From assembly GCA_028023455.1 (NCBI GenBank), contig JAQFVV010006203.1:6914821-6978820 (forward strand): a stretch of 64,000 nt of DNA, in the 5' to 3' direction. A program made the position numbers and the translations under genes. Every line of letters begins with the position of its first letter. Positions within the stretch are counted from its first letter, which is position 1. The notes below the pieces were generated by a model that was not told the DNA's origin, ran no database searches, and saw only the letters and a list, made by a program, of their open reading frames with translations. Source of the stretch: Epiperipatus broadwayi (lineage: Eukaryota > Onychophora > Udeonychophora > Euonychophora > Peripatidae). Of this stretch, positions 11,860 through 23,406 are shown in pieces.

Positions 11860-12020
11860 TATATGATAATTCATTGCTTAACAAAATTGTGAAGGAAAAA
11901 AAAAAGAATGTTGGGAATATTTGAAGGGAAATAATATCAGAGTCCAAGGACACACATTTTTGTTTTCAGACTGTTACACGGAAAAGATTGGCTTTAGATA
12001 ATCTATGTATCTGTCTGTAA
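11860..12020 (+). repeat. Dispersed repeat C, copies at 11.9, 15.9 and 17.0 kb
   Basis: Copies at about 11860-12020, 15870-15990 and 16930-17050 share TTAACAAA.T, a GA-rich run, GAGGATTGAAGCAGT.T, TGAATCTAGATAATG and TTTTGTTTTCAGATTGTCA. The two later copies are closest; the first is diverged. No coding content was seen. Confidence 0.55.
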
Positions 12021-12853
12021 TCTAGGTAAACAATGAAAAGAACAATCCGAGTTTAAAGTTTTTGATCATATAATGTGAAAAATTTGTTTTTTGATCTAAA
12101 AGTAAAGAGTTTGAAAATGATCATGGATTGCTTAACAGTTTTTTATATATTTTCTGTGAGACAATTTTTCTTCTGATATTTGGTGGAGGAATATGAGAAT
12201 GAGAGCTATGATTTGTAATCAAGTTTAATGGAGTTCCTATTACAAAAATATTCATAAATGATTTTATAAAATAACCATTACTTCTGAATCAAGGAATTAC
12301 TGTATTTTTCCTTCTATGGCTTTGAAAATAATTTATAAGGAAAAGATAATGTGGCATTAAGACAGTTGGATTTATAAAATTTGAACTTTCTGTGGTGATG
12401 TGTATGGGAGTATATGCTATTTTAGCTATGCATGTACGTTAACAGTATGGATATAATGAAATAGTGATACTACAAAATATACAATTTGTATTTCTGTTTT
12501 AAGATACATTTCCCTTTGAAAAAATTTGAACTATTGTAAGGTACAATAATACATTGTTTTATTGAGAAATATTTAATAATAAGATTTTGTTCTTATCGAG
12601 TTTATACTTTGATCAAACACATGTAATATGTAATTTATTTGTTATAATATTAACATAGATAGTGTGTCCTAATGAAAAGGTGACTGGTTTTTTCTTTAGG
12701 TAGCATGCAGTACCATCTCTAAATCAATGTGCATGTTCTGTAGTAACACAGTTTAACTATTTACCATAAAAATTTATGGCAATAGTGTGTCTGGCTCCAG
12801 AATTACAGCATGAAACATGACAGTATGTGTTATACTTTTGTAGAAAACCCATG

Positions 12854-13666
12854 ATGAAGCAATACACTAATATTGAATTTTGCTTTAAATTGGGCTGCTA
12901 GTGAAACATGTGAGCCACAAGAATGTGTTCAAATGATTTGCAAGATTTTGCGATGGTAGAGAAAACATTGAAAACAATTCAAGCCACACATCAAAAACTA
13001 CTAGAGACAAAGAAAACATGCAAAAAGTTTTCAAAATTCTTCAAACTAATCACCGTGTCTGTCCAATTTATCAAGAAACTCACTGACATTTCCAAAGCCA
13101 CTAATCTTCACATTTAACAGAAGATTGGGGGGGGGGTGCATATGCTTTGTATCTCGCTTCATTTTTGACCAAAAAGACACAAGATTGGAGCACTATAGTA
13201 ACATGCAAAGAACTGCAACTATTAATGTAGAATTTCTGTCAGACATTGTAACCGGTGTTGAGATGTGGCATTCCCAATATGAATCATTAACCAAGTGCCA
13301 TATCACCATATAAGTATAAATACAAAGGAGCTTAATATAAATCGTGTTCCCTGGATTTTTTTATTTCAAAGGCATTATTTTGCACAAATCACCTGAATAC
13401 TGCGATCAAGAATCTTTATCATTATTGCATGTAATAAGTTGTTTCATAGTGCCAAAATTATGCATAATTTTTTTGGACCAAAAAAAAAAAAAGTTATTAT
13501 TGTACTTGAGTTATCTGCTGTCTTCTCTGATTTACCTTCTGACTTGTGGTTATTTCCAAAATTAAACTTGGTTGTAAAAGGAATTTATCACAGTTTTATT
13601 CAAGCCATCCAAAAGCTTGCAATAAAATTTCTGCAAATGTTTCTGGTGAATGACTTCAAGGACTGA
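12854..13666 (+). pseudogene. Mariner-family transposase pseudogene, nearly full length
   Basis: Starting at ATG 12854 the + strand reads MKQYTNIEFCFKLG, then, in shifted frames, DGRENIENNSS and KVFKILQTNHRVC (DNA-binding region); FVSRFIFDQKDTRLEHYS; FLSDIVTGVEMWHSQYE, where family members have TGDE.W, so the first catalytic Asp is Val; and finally DLPSDLWLFPKLNLVVKG with IQKLAIKFLQMFLVNDFKD, the SPD..PCD..LFPKLK block that holds the third Asp. A stretch between about 13320 and 13490, which should carry the second Asp, is decayed. Several frameshifts and stops make it dead. Order, spacing and about 0.8 kb length match a mariner of the kind often annotated as GVQW3-like in arthropods. Confidence 0.85.
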
Positions 13667-14879
13667 AATTCAAATAGTTTTATAATTATTTCGAGTGATG
13701 TACTAAGTTGCAATGAAACTATTTTGAATAAGCAATAATAAAAACAAATCATAAATGATATTTTTATGTTTTATTTCACATCAGTCACTTTTTTACTAGA
13801 GCATATTGTTAAATTCCTTCGTAATATTCTGGTTTTTATCTCTTTAGTCAATTAGGAAAAAAAGTTTTTTTTTTTGTTCAATTATAAAGAGAAATTTATT
13901 TTTATCAACATTTTGAAAAGACAAATACATAATTTTTTAATCTAATCTCCCTGCTTTTCATAATAAAGTGCAATTATCTAGTTTTTATTCAATATATATT
14001 TTAGTCTTTAATAAAGTTTCTAATCTGAAGGTAAAGATTTTCATTGCAAATGTAAAAAATCTCAAAATAAATACAAATATTATTCATCATATAATTCATA
14101 GTAAATTTTCACTATGGTTTTGTACCAGTAGAAATATTTTACCCTCTTGGCAAAATTGCCTTCCAAAATATATGGGCAAAAGAAAAAAAAGATTTACATT
14201 ATTAAAACTACATTAATCAACTATTTCTTGATCTAATTTTTATTTTTTATGTTCCAAAAAGAACTTTATTAGTATATTACAATAGAAATGGGAAAAACAC
14301 ACACACACACTAAAGAACTTGACATATTTACAATTTTGTTAGAATTAGAAAACCAAAACACTTCATATTATTGTAATGAATATATAAGAAGAAGAAAAAA
14401 GAAATTGAGAAATTATATTTAGAACATCTCACTATAGGTTAGAGCTCTGATGAATAAGTGACCATGTAACTGTAAACATATCTGGAGTAATTTTTTTTTT
14501 TTTTTTGTCTCTGTTTAATTGTATCTGGTTTATTTTTAAATGTGTTGAGAGGTGTCTTCTTGTATTACTGTTGTAAAGACGTAAGCATCTTGTGCACCAC
14601 AGAGCATAAAGTATGCATGTGATGGTTATTTTTGCAAAGCAATGTTTTGACAGGGATTTAATGATCGATTGAATAATTTGTCAGTCTATTAACAAATTTT
14701 AGTATTCCCTTATTAAAAAATGTTTTGGCTGAGTTGTGATCCACAAATGCACTGTTGTTTTCACTTCTTTATCAAACATGAGTTGTTTTGATACCCTATA
14801 CAATAATCCATAATAAGGAAAGTGAACGTTTTTTTTTTTTTAAAAAAAAAAAAAAGAATCATTATTACACTGTTGACAG

Positions 14880-15150
14880 TCTCCAAAAACTTTGTTTTGA
14901 GATATTGGAGCATCTTCCCGATAGTCCTGATCTTGCCTCATTGGACTATTACCTGTTTTGTCCCTGAAAGAAGCCCAATAAAAACAAAGATTCATATCTG
15001 ATGAAGAACTGGGGATAACAGTGCATTCATGATTTTTAGCTCAGCCTAAAACATTTTTTAATGAGGGAATGTATTGAAAAGCAAAAGTATTAAGAAACAT
15101 GATGTATTTGTTTTTTTCTGAAAGTTTATTAAAATAAATTTTTCAGCCAG
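14880..15150 (+). pseudogene. C-terminal fragment of a third mariner-type transposase
   Basis: The sequence reads KLCFEILEHLPDSPDLAS, then LDYYLFCP and, after a shift, LMKNWG and LKHFLM. The match is to the EVLEHPPYSPDLAPSDYHLF segment and the following helices of mariner transposases, which include the third catalytic Asp. The lineage differs from the 12.9-kb copy (SDYHLF type rather than PCD.LFPKLK). A frameshift and stops follow. No N-terminal half was recognised upstream between 14.2 and 14.88 kb. Confidence 0.75.
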
Positions 15151-16129
15151 AGTGCAGATAATTTTTGACTCACCATCTTAAGTATATTGAAATATTAAGC
15201 AAATGTTTTAATTAGAGTAAAAATTATGTTTTAATAAGAGATTATCTCAGCCAAAAATCAGAATAAAAGTCAGCACACTTTATATATATAAAATAAAAGT
15301 ATATGTTCAAAACCTTCACAGCAAATGATGCCTGCAGTAGGATAAAGATTCAGTTGTCAAGAAATAATAAGCATTCTCCATTAATTATCTGTCAAAATTT
15401 AGGAAATGTACTTAATTTTTTTATTAGAAACAGTGATGATGAAAATTTAAGTTGTTTTTTTTTTTTTTTATTATGAGATAGTAAAAAATATTGAAAAAGT
15501 ATTGCTATATAGGTCAGTCTGAATGAATTAGAAAAATTGCTAAAAAATTGAGCTAAGAGTAAAAGCAATACAAATTTTTAGAAAATTATGAAAATAAATT
15601 TAAAATGGAAAAATGTTTTCCTCATGCTTTTGATATTTTGGAGTATGAAAAATTTAAGAGAAGGTTCTGTACTAGAATGTGGAAAATCTGATTTTTCTGG
15701 TATTCATGTCTGGTTGATATGCATTTAATTGCAGAGATGTAAATATTGCCCCTATTGAATCTTGTTAAATTAGATAAATATCTGATGATAACTGGCATAA
15801 AAAAATAAAAGTTTTTTTTTTTAAAAAAAAAAGTTAATTATCAGCATATTATTATTGAGATAGTATTTAATATTCATTTAACAAAATTGTGAGAGAAAAA
15901 AGGTTTGAGGATTGAAGCAGTATCTGAATCTAGATAATGTATTTTGTTTTCAGATTGTCACATTGGGTTAGTCTATACATTCAGTTCCTACCAAATTAAT
16001 CTATTAAAATACTCTCTTGGGTGCATACTATCTTTTTATTATATTAGTTAAATTAAAATATTTGTGAGGGGTTTTTTTTCATGTAAATAGTAGATTAAAA
16101 ATATAAAATGATTACTGTTTTTTTTTTTT

Positions 16130-16940
16130 TAATTAAATTATTTTAAACAATAGCTTTTGCCAAAAATTTTCACCCTTGCTTTCATCTTTTTTTTCCATGG
16201 GACTGTAAAATAAATTACTTGTAAAACTTGGATTTTCAATAGTGCAATTTATTTTTTACATTATTTTTGTATAAAGAATTTTTCTATATATATATTATTA
16301 TGTTTATAATTGACCAAATAGTCATTTGTTGATGCCATTATTATGGACGTACACATGTTCACCTTAAGTCAATCTGACCCCTCATTTAGGACCTTAATAT
16401 ATCTATTTAAATACGCAGAATAGGGATGGGAAGAATACAGGCTGAATAGTATTATTGAAATGCAAATATAGTGTGTGTGTGTGTGTATATTTACACTTAA
16501 GCTAGACGTAATTAAAATAATATACCAAGTAATGATTTTATTATAGAAAATAACAGTATCAAAAATAGAGATGATGTTTCTATCAATAATGCAATACAAA
16601 AACGAAGCTCTAATGATTATGAAAAAGTACCAAATAATAAAATAGATACATGTAAGATGGCTTCAACAAGGGCTTTGAGCATTTCATCATCAAATAGTCA
16701 TTTATATTTTTTTGCAATAAAACTTAGCTGTATTTGATAATTTTATTAAAATGCCTTCTTTTTAAGTTACAGGGATTTGCTATAAATTTTGAATAATTTA
16801 TTTAGATTTTTCCCTCCAAAATAAAAACTTTTTTAAAAATTAACAAAAGTAGTTGTCATTTCCAATTTTCATTTATATATAGAAGAAACAAAAATTATTT
16901 TCTTTTAAGTATGTATATATGTGTGAACATATATTTAACA
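16130..16940 (+). repeat. Dispersed repeat D, copy 1 (partner at 21420-21860)
   Basis: Shared blocks in the same order and orientation include TAAAATAAATTACTT, CATATTATTTTTGTAT.AAGAAT, ATTATTATGTTTATA, AAATGCCTTCT...TTAAGTTACAGG and TTTTAA.TATGTATATATGTG. Copy 1 is longer because it carries an insertion at 16328-16690. The two copies flank the complex at 17-21.3 kb as direct repeats. They could be two insertions of one element or a duplication. Confidence 0.6.
16315..16703. mobile_element. 363-bp insertion with 13-bp duplication inside repeat D
   Basis: The 13-mer caaatagtcattt occurs at 16315-16327 and 16691-16703. Repeat D copy 2 has a single equivalent site near 21612, so 16328-16690 looks inserted. 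The inserted sequence contains a GT microsatellite (about 16472-16487) and a + strand open stretch reading ENNSIKNRDDVSINNAIQKR, then SSNDYEKVPNNKIDTCKMAS, which looks like coding sequence. No poly(A) tail is visible at either edge. It may be a retrocopy of part of a host mRNA, but this is inference. Confidence 0.5.
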
Positions 16941-17130
16941 AACTTTTTAGAGAGAAAAAATGAGTAATTGAGGATTGAAGCAGTGTTTGAATCTAGATAA
17001 TGCATTTTGTTTTTAGATTGTCATATTGAATTAGCTTACACATCCACCTCCTGCAAAAATGTTTTGTTAAAACTTTTTTTTTTTTTGCCATAACTTTTGC
17101 TGTGTTAGAAGTTAGATATTATAATAATTT

Positions 17131-18223
17131 ATAAATCAAGATATTGCAAATCTCTAGCACTCGTTAAAATACTTAACTGACAGCCAATCAGATGGCACGG
17201 ATAGCTGTCGAAATGACATCCAAACCTAAACACACAACATTTTATGACAAAAGGGCGGCCACCCTTTTTTCTACTCTTCTTTCTATATATCTAAGTCAGT
17301 AGTAAGCATTTATGTTTGAAAGCTTGAAGCTTTAAATATCTTCACAATCACTAAGTCTAAATCATAAACGTACAATGCGAAATCCTATGATTTACTACGA
17401 AGTAGTTTTTAGATTACATAAGCAGCAAAGTATGTAAATAATATTTTAATTTGCGAAGCACCGATAGTTGAAAATTGAAATAAATCGAGATACTGCAAAT
17501 CTCTAGTGCTCGTTAAAATACTTAACTGACAGCCAATCAGATGGCACGGATAGTTGTCGAAATTACATCCAAACCTAAACACACAACAAAGATTTTATGA
17601 GAAAAGGGCAGCCACCCTTTTCTCTACTATTCTTTCTATATATCTAAGCCAGTTGTAAGCATCTTTGTTGTGTGTTTAGGTTTGGATGTCATTTTGACAG
17701 TTATTCATGCCATCTGATTGGCTGTCAGTTAAGTATTTTAACAACGAGCGCTAGAGATTTGCAGTATCTCGATTTATTTTCAATTTTCAACTATCGGCAC
17801 TTTGCAAATTAAAATATTATTTACATACTTTACTGCTTGTTATGTTTTCTAAAAACTACTTTGTAATAAATCATAGGTTTTCACGTTATACGTTTATGAT
17901 TTAGACTCAGTGGGTTAATTGTGAAGATATTTAAAGCTTCAAGCTTTCAAACCTAAATGCTTACGACTGGCTTAGATATATAGAAAGAAGAATAGAGAAA
18001 AGGGTGGCTGTCCTTTTCTTGTAAAATCTTTGTTGTGTGTTGGCTTAGATATATAGAAAGAAGAATAGAGAAAAGGGTGGCTGCCCTTTTCTCGTAAAAT
18101 CTTTGTTGTGTGTTCAGGTTTGGCTGTCAGTTAAGTATTTTAACGAGCGCCAGAGATTTGCAGTATCTCGATTTATTTCAATTTTCAACTATCAGTGCTT
18201 TGCAAATTAAAATATTATTTATA
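17131..18223. repeat. Tandem and inverted cluster of a 350-bp unit with a CCAAT box
   Basis: The unit begins near AAATCTCTAG.GCTCG, includes GACAGCCAATCAGATGGCA (CCAAT at 17184-17188), AACCTAAACACACAACA, GGGC.GCCACCCTTTTCTCTA, CTTTCTATATATCTAAG, and ends with CACCGATAGTTGAAAATTGA. Two copies run forward (17131-17480; 17481-17665, partial), then the array inverts near 17666 and runs in reverse to 18223. A 74-bp piece in the reverse part is itself duplicated (about 17968-18120). A degraded relative lies at 48880-49045. The CCAATCAGA and TATATAT elements resemble a promoter, but no gene body follows. Confidence 0.7.
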
Positions 18224-21200
18224 GAAAAGGAAATAAACTTTTGGTCATGCCCTTTTCACAAATTTATATGCACTCACCCATAAGCATTAGTTTAAAAAGC
18301 ACAAGTAGACCACTTATGCTTAGAGCTTATTGTTATATAAGCCAATCTTTGCTCACCATGCTGAAATCAGCACTTTAACCTATTGTGTGTGATATATAAC
18401 ATGATAAATGAATTGTATACTTATTCATTCTATAGCATGTCAGAAATAGAATCTCATTTTAGCCACGTGTGATTAGAAATAAATACACCTGGGTCTCTCT
18501 TTACGCGGATTTATTTAACGCGATTTTGAAGTTACGCGATTCACGTTTCTTCGGAAGTCGAACTCCGATAATGCGCTCTTACTTTAAATAATAAATTTCG
18601 CTCACTTACGTCATATTGAAAGTAATAGCACATTATTGGAATTCGACTTTCATCTTAGTAATTTCAATATTTTCAGTGCTTTATAATAGTAAGATTTTAT
18701 GCAATAATGAAATTAAAATCATGATTTCCACATTTTATGTATACACACATTAAATTTTACAAGATTATAATGTAAATTTTTTCAAACATTGTGCGTGTTA
18801 ATTTTGCATTTTAAATCACATTCTGTTTTTGCTTTTTAAAAAAGAACGTAATCAATTATTAATCATTTAGTGTCTGCAAGTTTATTTTTAAAAGGTGAGT
18901 AATAGCAGTGGGTACAATTAAAATTGAAAATTAAAAAATTAAAGACAAAAATAAGAATTTAATTTTTAGTTGTTAGATTAATTACTAATTACGTTGTCAC
19001 CAGAAAACCATTAACACAACATGAGAGTGACGTTGGCGCTAGTTGTATTTCCTCTTGTGAAGAATCTGACTTTTTACCAGTTTGCAAACGAACCTGTTTA
19101 CCGGAAAATAGCGATAATAATTAAAACGTGTATAAAAAAATGTGAATTACTGTAAATTATGCATAAAAATATATTGTTTTGTATAAAATTAAATATTATA
19201 GTTAAAAAAAGTTTGTGTTGTATCAATTTTTTTCAAATTTGAAATTTTTTATTAGTCATATTTTATTTCCTTATTTTTTTTTGCACGAATTTTAAAGTAA
19301 TTTTACGTTGGTGCTTAGCTTTTACGCGATTTTTGAAAAATCACAGTCCATACCCCCCCCTCAAGGTAAGTTACGTCTATTTTTGCGCGATTTTGTTTGC
19401 GCGTGTTTTCTGAGGAACCTATCTATCATGTAAAACGAGACCCAGGTGTATTAACATTTGAATTTACTGTAATAATTCTATTTATATAGCACTTGATTAC
19501 ATATTGTAACGATATATAAATATGTCGTTACATTAATTTAAAATAAAAACTTAAAAGTTCGCAAATAAAAGGAAAAAACTAAACGCTAAAATTAAAATGT
19601 TTGTTAAACATATATATATATTCGCACAGATGCTAAACTTTAAAAATTTTTTTTCATAAACAAAAAAAAAAAGTATTTGAACGTATTTTTTGTAAGTTTT
19701 TAAATCAAATTAATAATGTTTAATTTTATATGTTTTTCGATTGATAAACATCATTCCCATTTTTTTTTTTTTCTTATTGTAAAGATTATTTAAATGCATG
19801 AAATTTAAGTTGTTTATAGACACTTGCATGGATTCGTTTGCGGTTAATTATATTTTGGTTTTCATATTTGATCAAAATATATAGACATTCGATAAATAAT
19901 GATACCTTACGGTGAGTATCTAAAATGTATTTATTCGGATGTCTTTTAAGTTATTGGTGACAACGCAAGTATCTTATGGTGAATACTATTGGGTTACTTA
20001 TAAGTTTCCCTCTGCGATTGTCGGTATCAATAATTTTGTATTTTGATCGTTTATGTTTATTTTGAAATGTTTTTGACCGTGGAATCTATGTAATCGATCT
20101 ATACCCAACATTTTTAAACAAATCTGTGCGAACGTATTTAAATGTTAAATTTAAGTCGGGCGTGAATGGTTATATAGTTTTGTAAAGTTATATTAAGGGA
20201 GGGTAATCTTAGGTTATTCATTTCGTAGTTGAATTGGTTCAATGGATTGGATATATTGGTGTAATTAGTAGATGTAGTATGAGGTCCGCTATGGGCAGGA
20301 TTATAGATATACGCCACACACCCTCTGTTTGCCTATGGATGGGTTTGTAAGTCGGCAGAAGACCGCAGTCCATTCCTATGGAGTTTTCTGTTTATTGATC
20401 TACTTGCCAACAGATGTCACATTCCTGTTGGTGGAGAGTCAATGTCTTCTCTATTTCTACTTATTGTTCAGATGTACATTCCTGACAATATAGTATTTTG
20501 TGTTGTCGTATCATGCTATATTGAATACATGAATGTATCAGATGGATTGGCGCCAGTTGATTGCGAAATTTGTTGCCTAAGGTTAAATCAGGGAAGAATA
20601 TTTTCCTTTCAAATGCAGACCTATGTAGTCCATTCATACTCGACCCTCTAAATAAATAGTAAACTCATTATTTGCAATCTACTTAAATTTAGAATTAAAG
20701 ATCAATATAAAAATATAAACGTTAAATTTATTCCTCAAAATTTAAATATTATTTTATATGTGCGTAAATAAATATTTTTATGTGTTAATTTCTGGCAGTG
20801 GCTTTTATTCTTTTATATTTAAGATATAAAATTTATACTTTATTATCTCTGCTACTCCACTGAGCTAGTGACTTGGGCTAACGATCTGAATATTTAAATA
20901 AAGTGGAATCTTAACAGCGCGTATCTGCCTACTTTATAAATTTTTCTAGGTTTAAATGCCTAGATGGCGCCTTGTAGAGCAGATATTGTTTTTGCGGTTA
21001 GATTCGATCTTCACATTCATTTCGATCGTTATAATATATAATACAGGGAAGGGAATAAACCTTAAGTCAGTAAATTCAAAATTTAGATTCCATCTCTCTC
21101 CTCCTATAGAATGAATAAGTTTGTACAATTTATTTGTCAAATTATATATCTGGCACACCATAGGTTAAAGACCCGATTTCTGCACTGTGAGCAAAGATTA

Positions 21201-21315
21201 GCTTATAGAACTATAAACTCTATGCATAAGTGGTTCACTTATACTTTTAAATGATGCTTGTAAATTCATGAAAAGTGTGTGACAAAAGATTTATTTCCAT
21301 CTATATTACATACAT
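18224..21315. mobile_element. 3.1-kb element with about 235-bp terminal inverted repeats
   Basis: The left end (18224-18460) and the reverse complement of the right end (about 21060-21315) align along their length: GGAAATAAAC.TTTTGTCA, ACTTTTCA..AATTTA, CCACTTATGC.TAGAG, AATCTTTGCTCAC, TTTAACCTAT, and ACTTATTCATTCTATAG next to the interior. The interior (19450-21060) is less A+T-rich than average and has no transposase-like frame, so this looks non-autonomous. The left end directly abuts the CCAAT cluster. I cannot fix a target-site duplication. An AGATGGCGCC motif at 20962-20971 resembles an insect CTCF core. Confidence 0.65.
18486..19448. mobile_element. Nested pogo/Tigger-like MITE (963 bp)
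   Basis: The ends are CACCTGGGTCTC at 18486 and GAGACCCAGGTG ending at 19448, each flanked by TA, the Tc1/mariner/pogo duplication. The sub-terminal sequence TTTACGCG.ATTT..ACGCGATTTTG recurs near both ends, a pattern typical of pogo/Tigger MITEs. No transposase is encoded. It lies wholly inside the 3.1-kb inverted-repeat element, so it inserted later. Confidence 0.8.
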
Positions 21316-21419
21316 AGTCAAGCACTATATTAATAGACTTTATTACAATTATATATATATATATAATGCTAATATATAAATAATGGAATGAAAATATCAA
21401 ATGCTTTCCTGATATTTTT

Positions 21420-21865
21420 TCTAAATTAAATGATTACAGATAGCAGTTATTGCTAAAAATTCTCATCCTTTTGATATTTAAAATATTTCATCTTTTTTTT
21501 TTTTTTTTTTATCATTTAGCTATAAAATAAATTACTTCTAGTTCAATCCATTTTTCATATTATTTTTGTATTAAGAATATATATATATATTATTATGTTT
21601 ATATTTTATCAATAATGATTTATATTTTTTCATAATAAAATGTAATTGTATTTGATATAAAATGCCTTCTACTTAAGTTACAGGAGCTGCAGAATCAGCA
21701 TATTATTTTGAGATTGCTATTAAGTTTGTTATTGGATTTTTTTTTTTAAATCAAATAAAACACCTTTCTAAAAATTAACTAAAGTGTAATTATCATTTCT
21801 AATATATATATATAAGAAACTACTTCCTTTTAAATATGTATATATGTGAGAACATAACTTTGGAT
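21420..21865 (+). repeat. Dispersed repeat D, copy 2
   Basis: The shorter partner of 16130-16940 and in the same orientation. It has one AATGATTT site where copy 1 carries the 363-bp insertion, so it serves as the empty-site comparison. It contains long T and TA runs and no coding sequence. Confidence 0.6.
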
Positions 21866-23300
21866 TTGTTTATTTTTAATATTAGCATGATAGTAATTTT
21901 TTGACTGAATGCCATCTACTATAGTCTGAAAGGATTTTTTTTATCATTTTTCAATCTGATTTGACTTATAAAAAATGGTTATTGATATATATATATTTAG
22001 CTCTTCTAAATATTCATGTAGTAGTGCTTTTTCATTGTATATTATGTATTGTTTATTTAAATATTTTATGTATATATTACTAAAATTTTAACTGCAAGTG
22101 GTAAATTTCTTGTATTCACATCTTTGGCATCATCCACTTGAGATAAATATAATAATGATTGTTATACTAATGCTCATATCCTGTATACACACGTTCATAT
22201 AAGACTGCTCAATAAATAATTTCTCATATCTGGCAAAATGAGAAAAACATTGAACTATCTGGAAATGTTTCTTTCACTTATTTTTACTGATGGTGCTTAT
22301 TACTATTCCTAATGAAACATATATGCATTTGTATGGACTGTTATATATTAAAACTCTTAAGGAAAGCAGAATTGATAGCATGGGTAGTATTTGGATATTA
22401 GACATGATAAAATAATGAAGTGTGAGAGGCTATATGGTATATTGGGAAGTGAAATTCTCAAAAAGCTTATAGATAACTATGTACTAAAACAGTGTTGGAT
22501 ATCTAATGGCTATAGAAATATTTCTTGTAACTCTTAGCTGTAAATCACATAATTGTCTTTGAAGAGTCTTAGTTTTTTGGGATAATATTGAGATAATTGC
22601 TTTAATGTTGAAAGTAATTATGTATCTTTGAGTCTTCACAAAGAGCATGAACAAACTATTTAGATCAGATGAACTCATTTATTTATTTTATGTATATGAA
22701 TTCACTCTTGTTTTTAGATGTTTTCTATCCTAAATTAATTTAACTACAATTACCCATTTTTCTTTAGTTTCTTTATTCTATTAAGCATATATTTTGTGTT
22801 TGAATTATTTTGTTTCTAATCTTTTAGATAAGAAAGCAAAAAACATGAAGCATTAGTAAAGAGAGCCTAAAATTTTTAACTGAAAGGATGTTAATTATGA
22901 AATTTTGATGAATAAAAATATACTATAGCAGTGATTTTCTGAAATAGAAAGTGATTGCTTAATGTTATGGTGGAAAAACAAATGAAAGCATTTGGATGAC
23001 TTTAGAAATGATGTAGTTGCTTAGGAAAAATCAAAATGTAATAGCAATTCCAGAAAAAAATGATAACATTAAATTTCTTTTTGTGTGCGTATATATATCA
23101 AATGAAAAATAAAATGTATCCCCCCCCCCCCAGATATTTATTTCAATACTCTTCAGAATAACCATTTTCATACTTGTATGATCGGGGAAAAAATCTTATT
23201 ATATTCCATTAAGTACATTCATTCGCTTCCAAAGAAAGGATTATATTCATAGCACACAAACTTGAAGGCTGAGATTATGGTCATATTATGTTAAATGTAT

Positions 23301-23406
23301 ATGTCAAGCATTGGTGGTCGAGAGGTCAGCATAGCTGCCTTACAAGCAGTTGTCCCTGGTTAGCGGGTTCACTTCCCGGCTGATGCTATGACACATGGGG
23401 GGGGGG
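23301..23406 (+). mobile_element. 106-bp tRNA-like mini-retroposon with G-rich tail
   Basis: Flanked by a 7-bp repeat AATGTAT (23294-23300 and 23407-23413). The body folds as a tRNA: acceptor AGCATTG/TGATGCT, a box A TGGTCGAGAGG, anticodon stem GCTGC/GCAGT with loop CTTACAA (anticodon UAC, Val-like), and box B GGTTCACTTCC. It ends GCTATGACACAT followed by a run of ten G. The second copy at 28576-28682 has an A tail. The irregular D arm and tail mean it is a tRNA-derived retroposon, not a working tRNA gene. Confidence 0.7.

Noticed and set aside
12923-13565. Several small + strand genes of 62-75 codons
   Set aside because: They are frame-shifted pieces of one mariner transposase pseudogene.
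13968-14216. 82-codon + strand open frame
   Set aside because: A+T-rich low-complexity composition with no recognisable motif, between two mariner fossils; best explained by chance.
17284-17300. A true core promoter with TATA box and TCAGT initiator
   Set aside because: The spacing of about 14 bases is too short and no gene follows; kept only as a promoter-like feature of the repeat.
20442-20651. 69-codon open frame as a gene inside the long-TIR element
   Set aside because: It has no recognisable family and no splice or promoter context, and it is too short to be a transposase.
23301-23406. Functional tRNA-Val(UAC) gene
   Set aside because: The acceptor and anticodon stems fold, but the D arm is irregular, it is flanked by a short duplication and G tail, and a second, mutated copy exists as a clear insertion.
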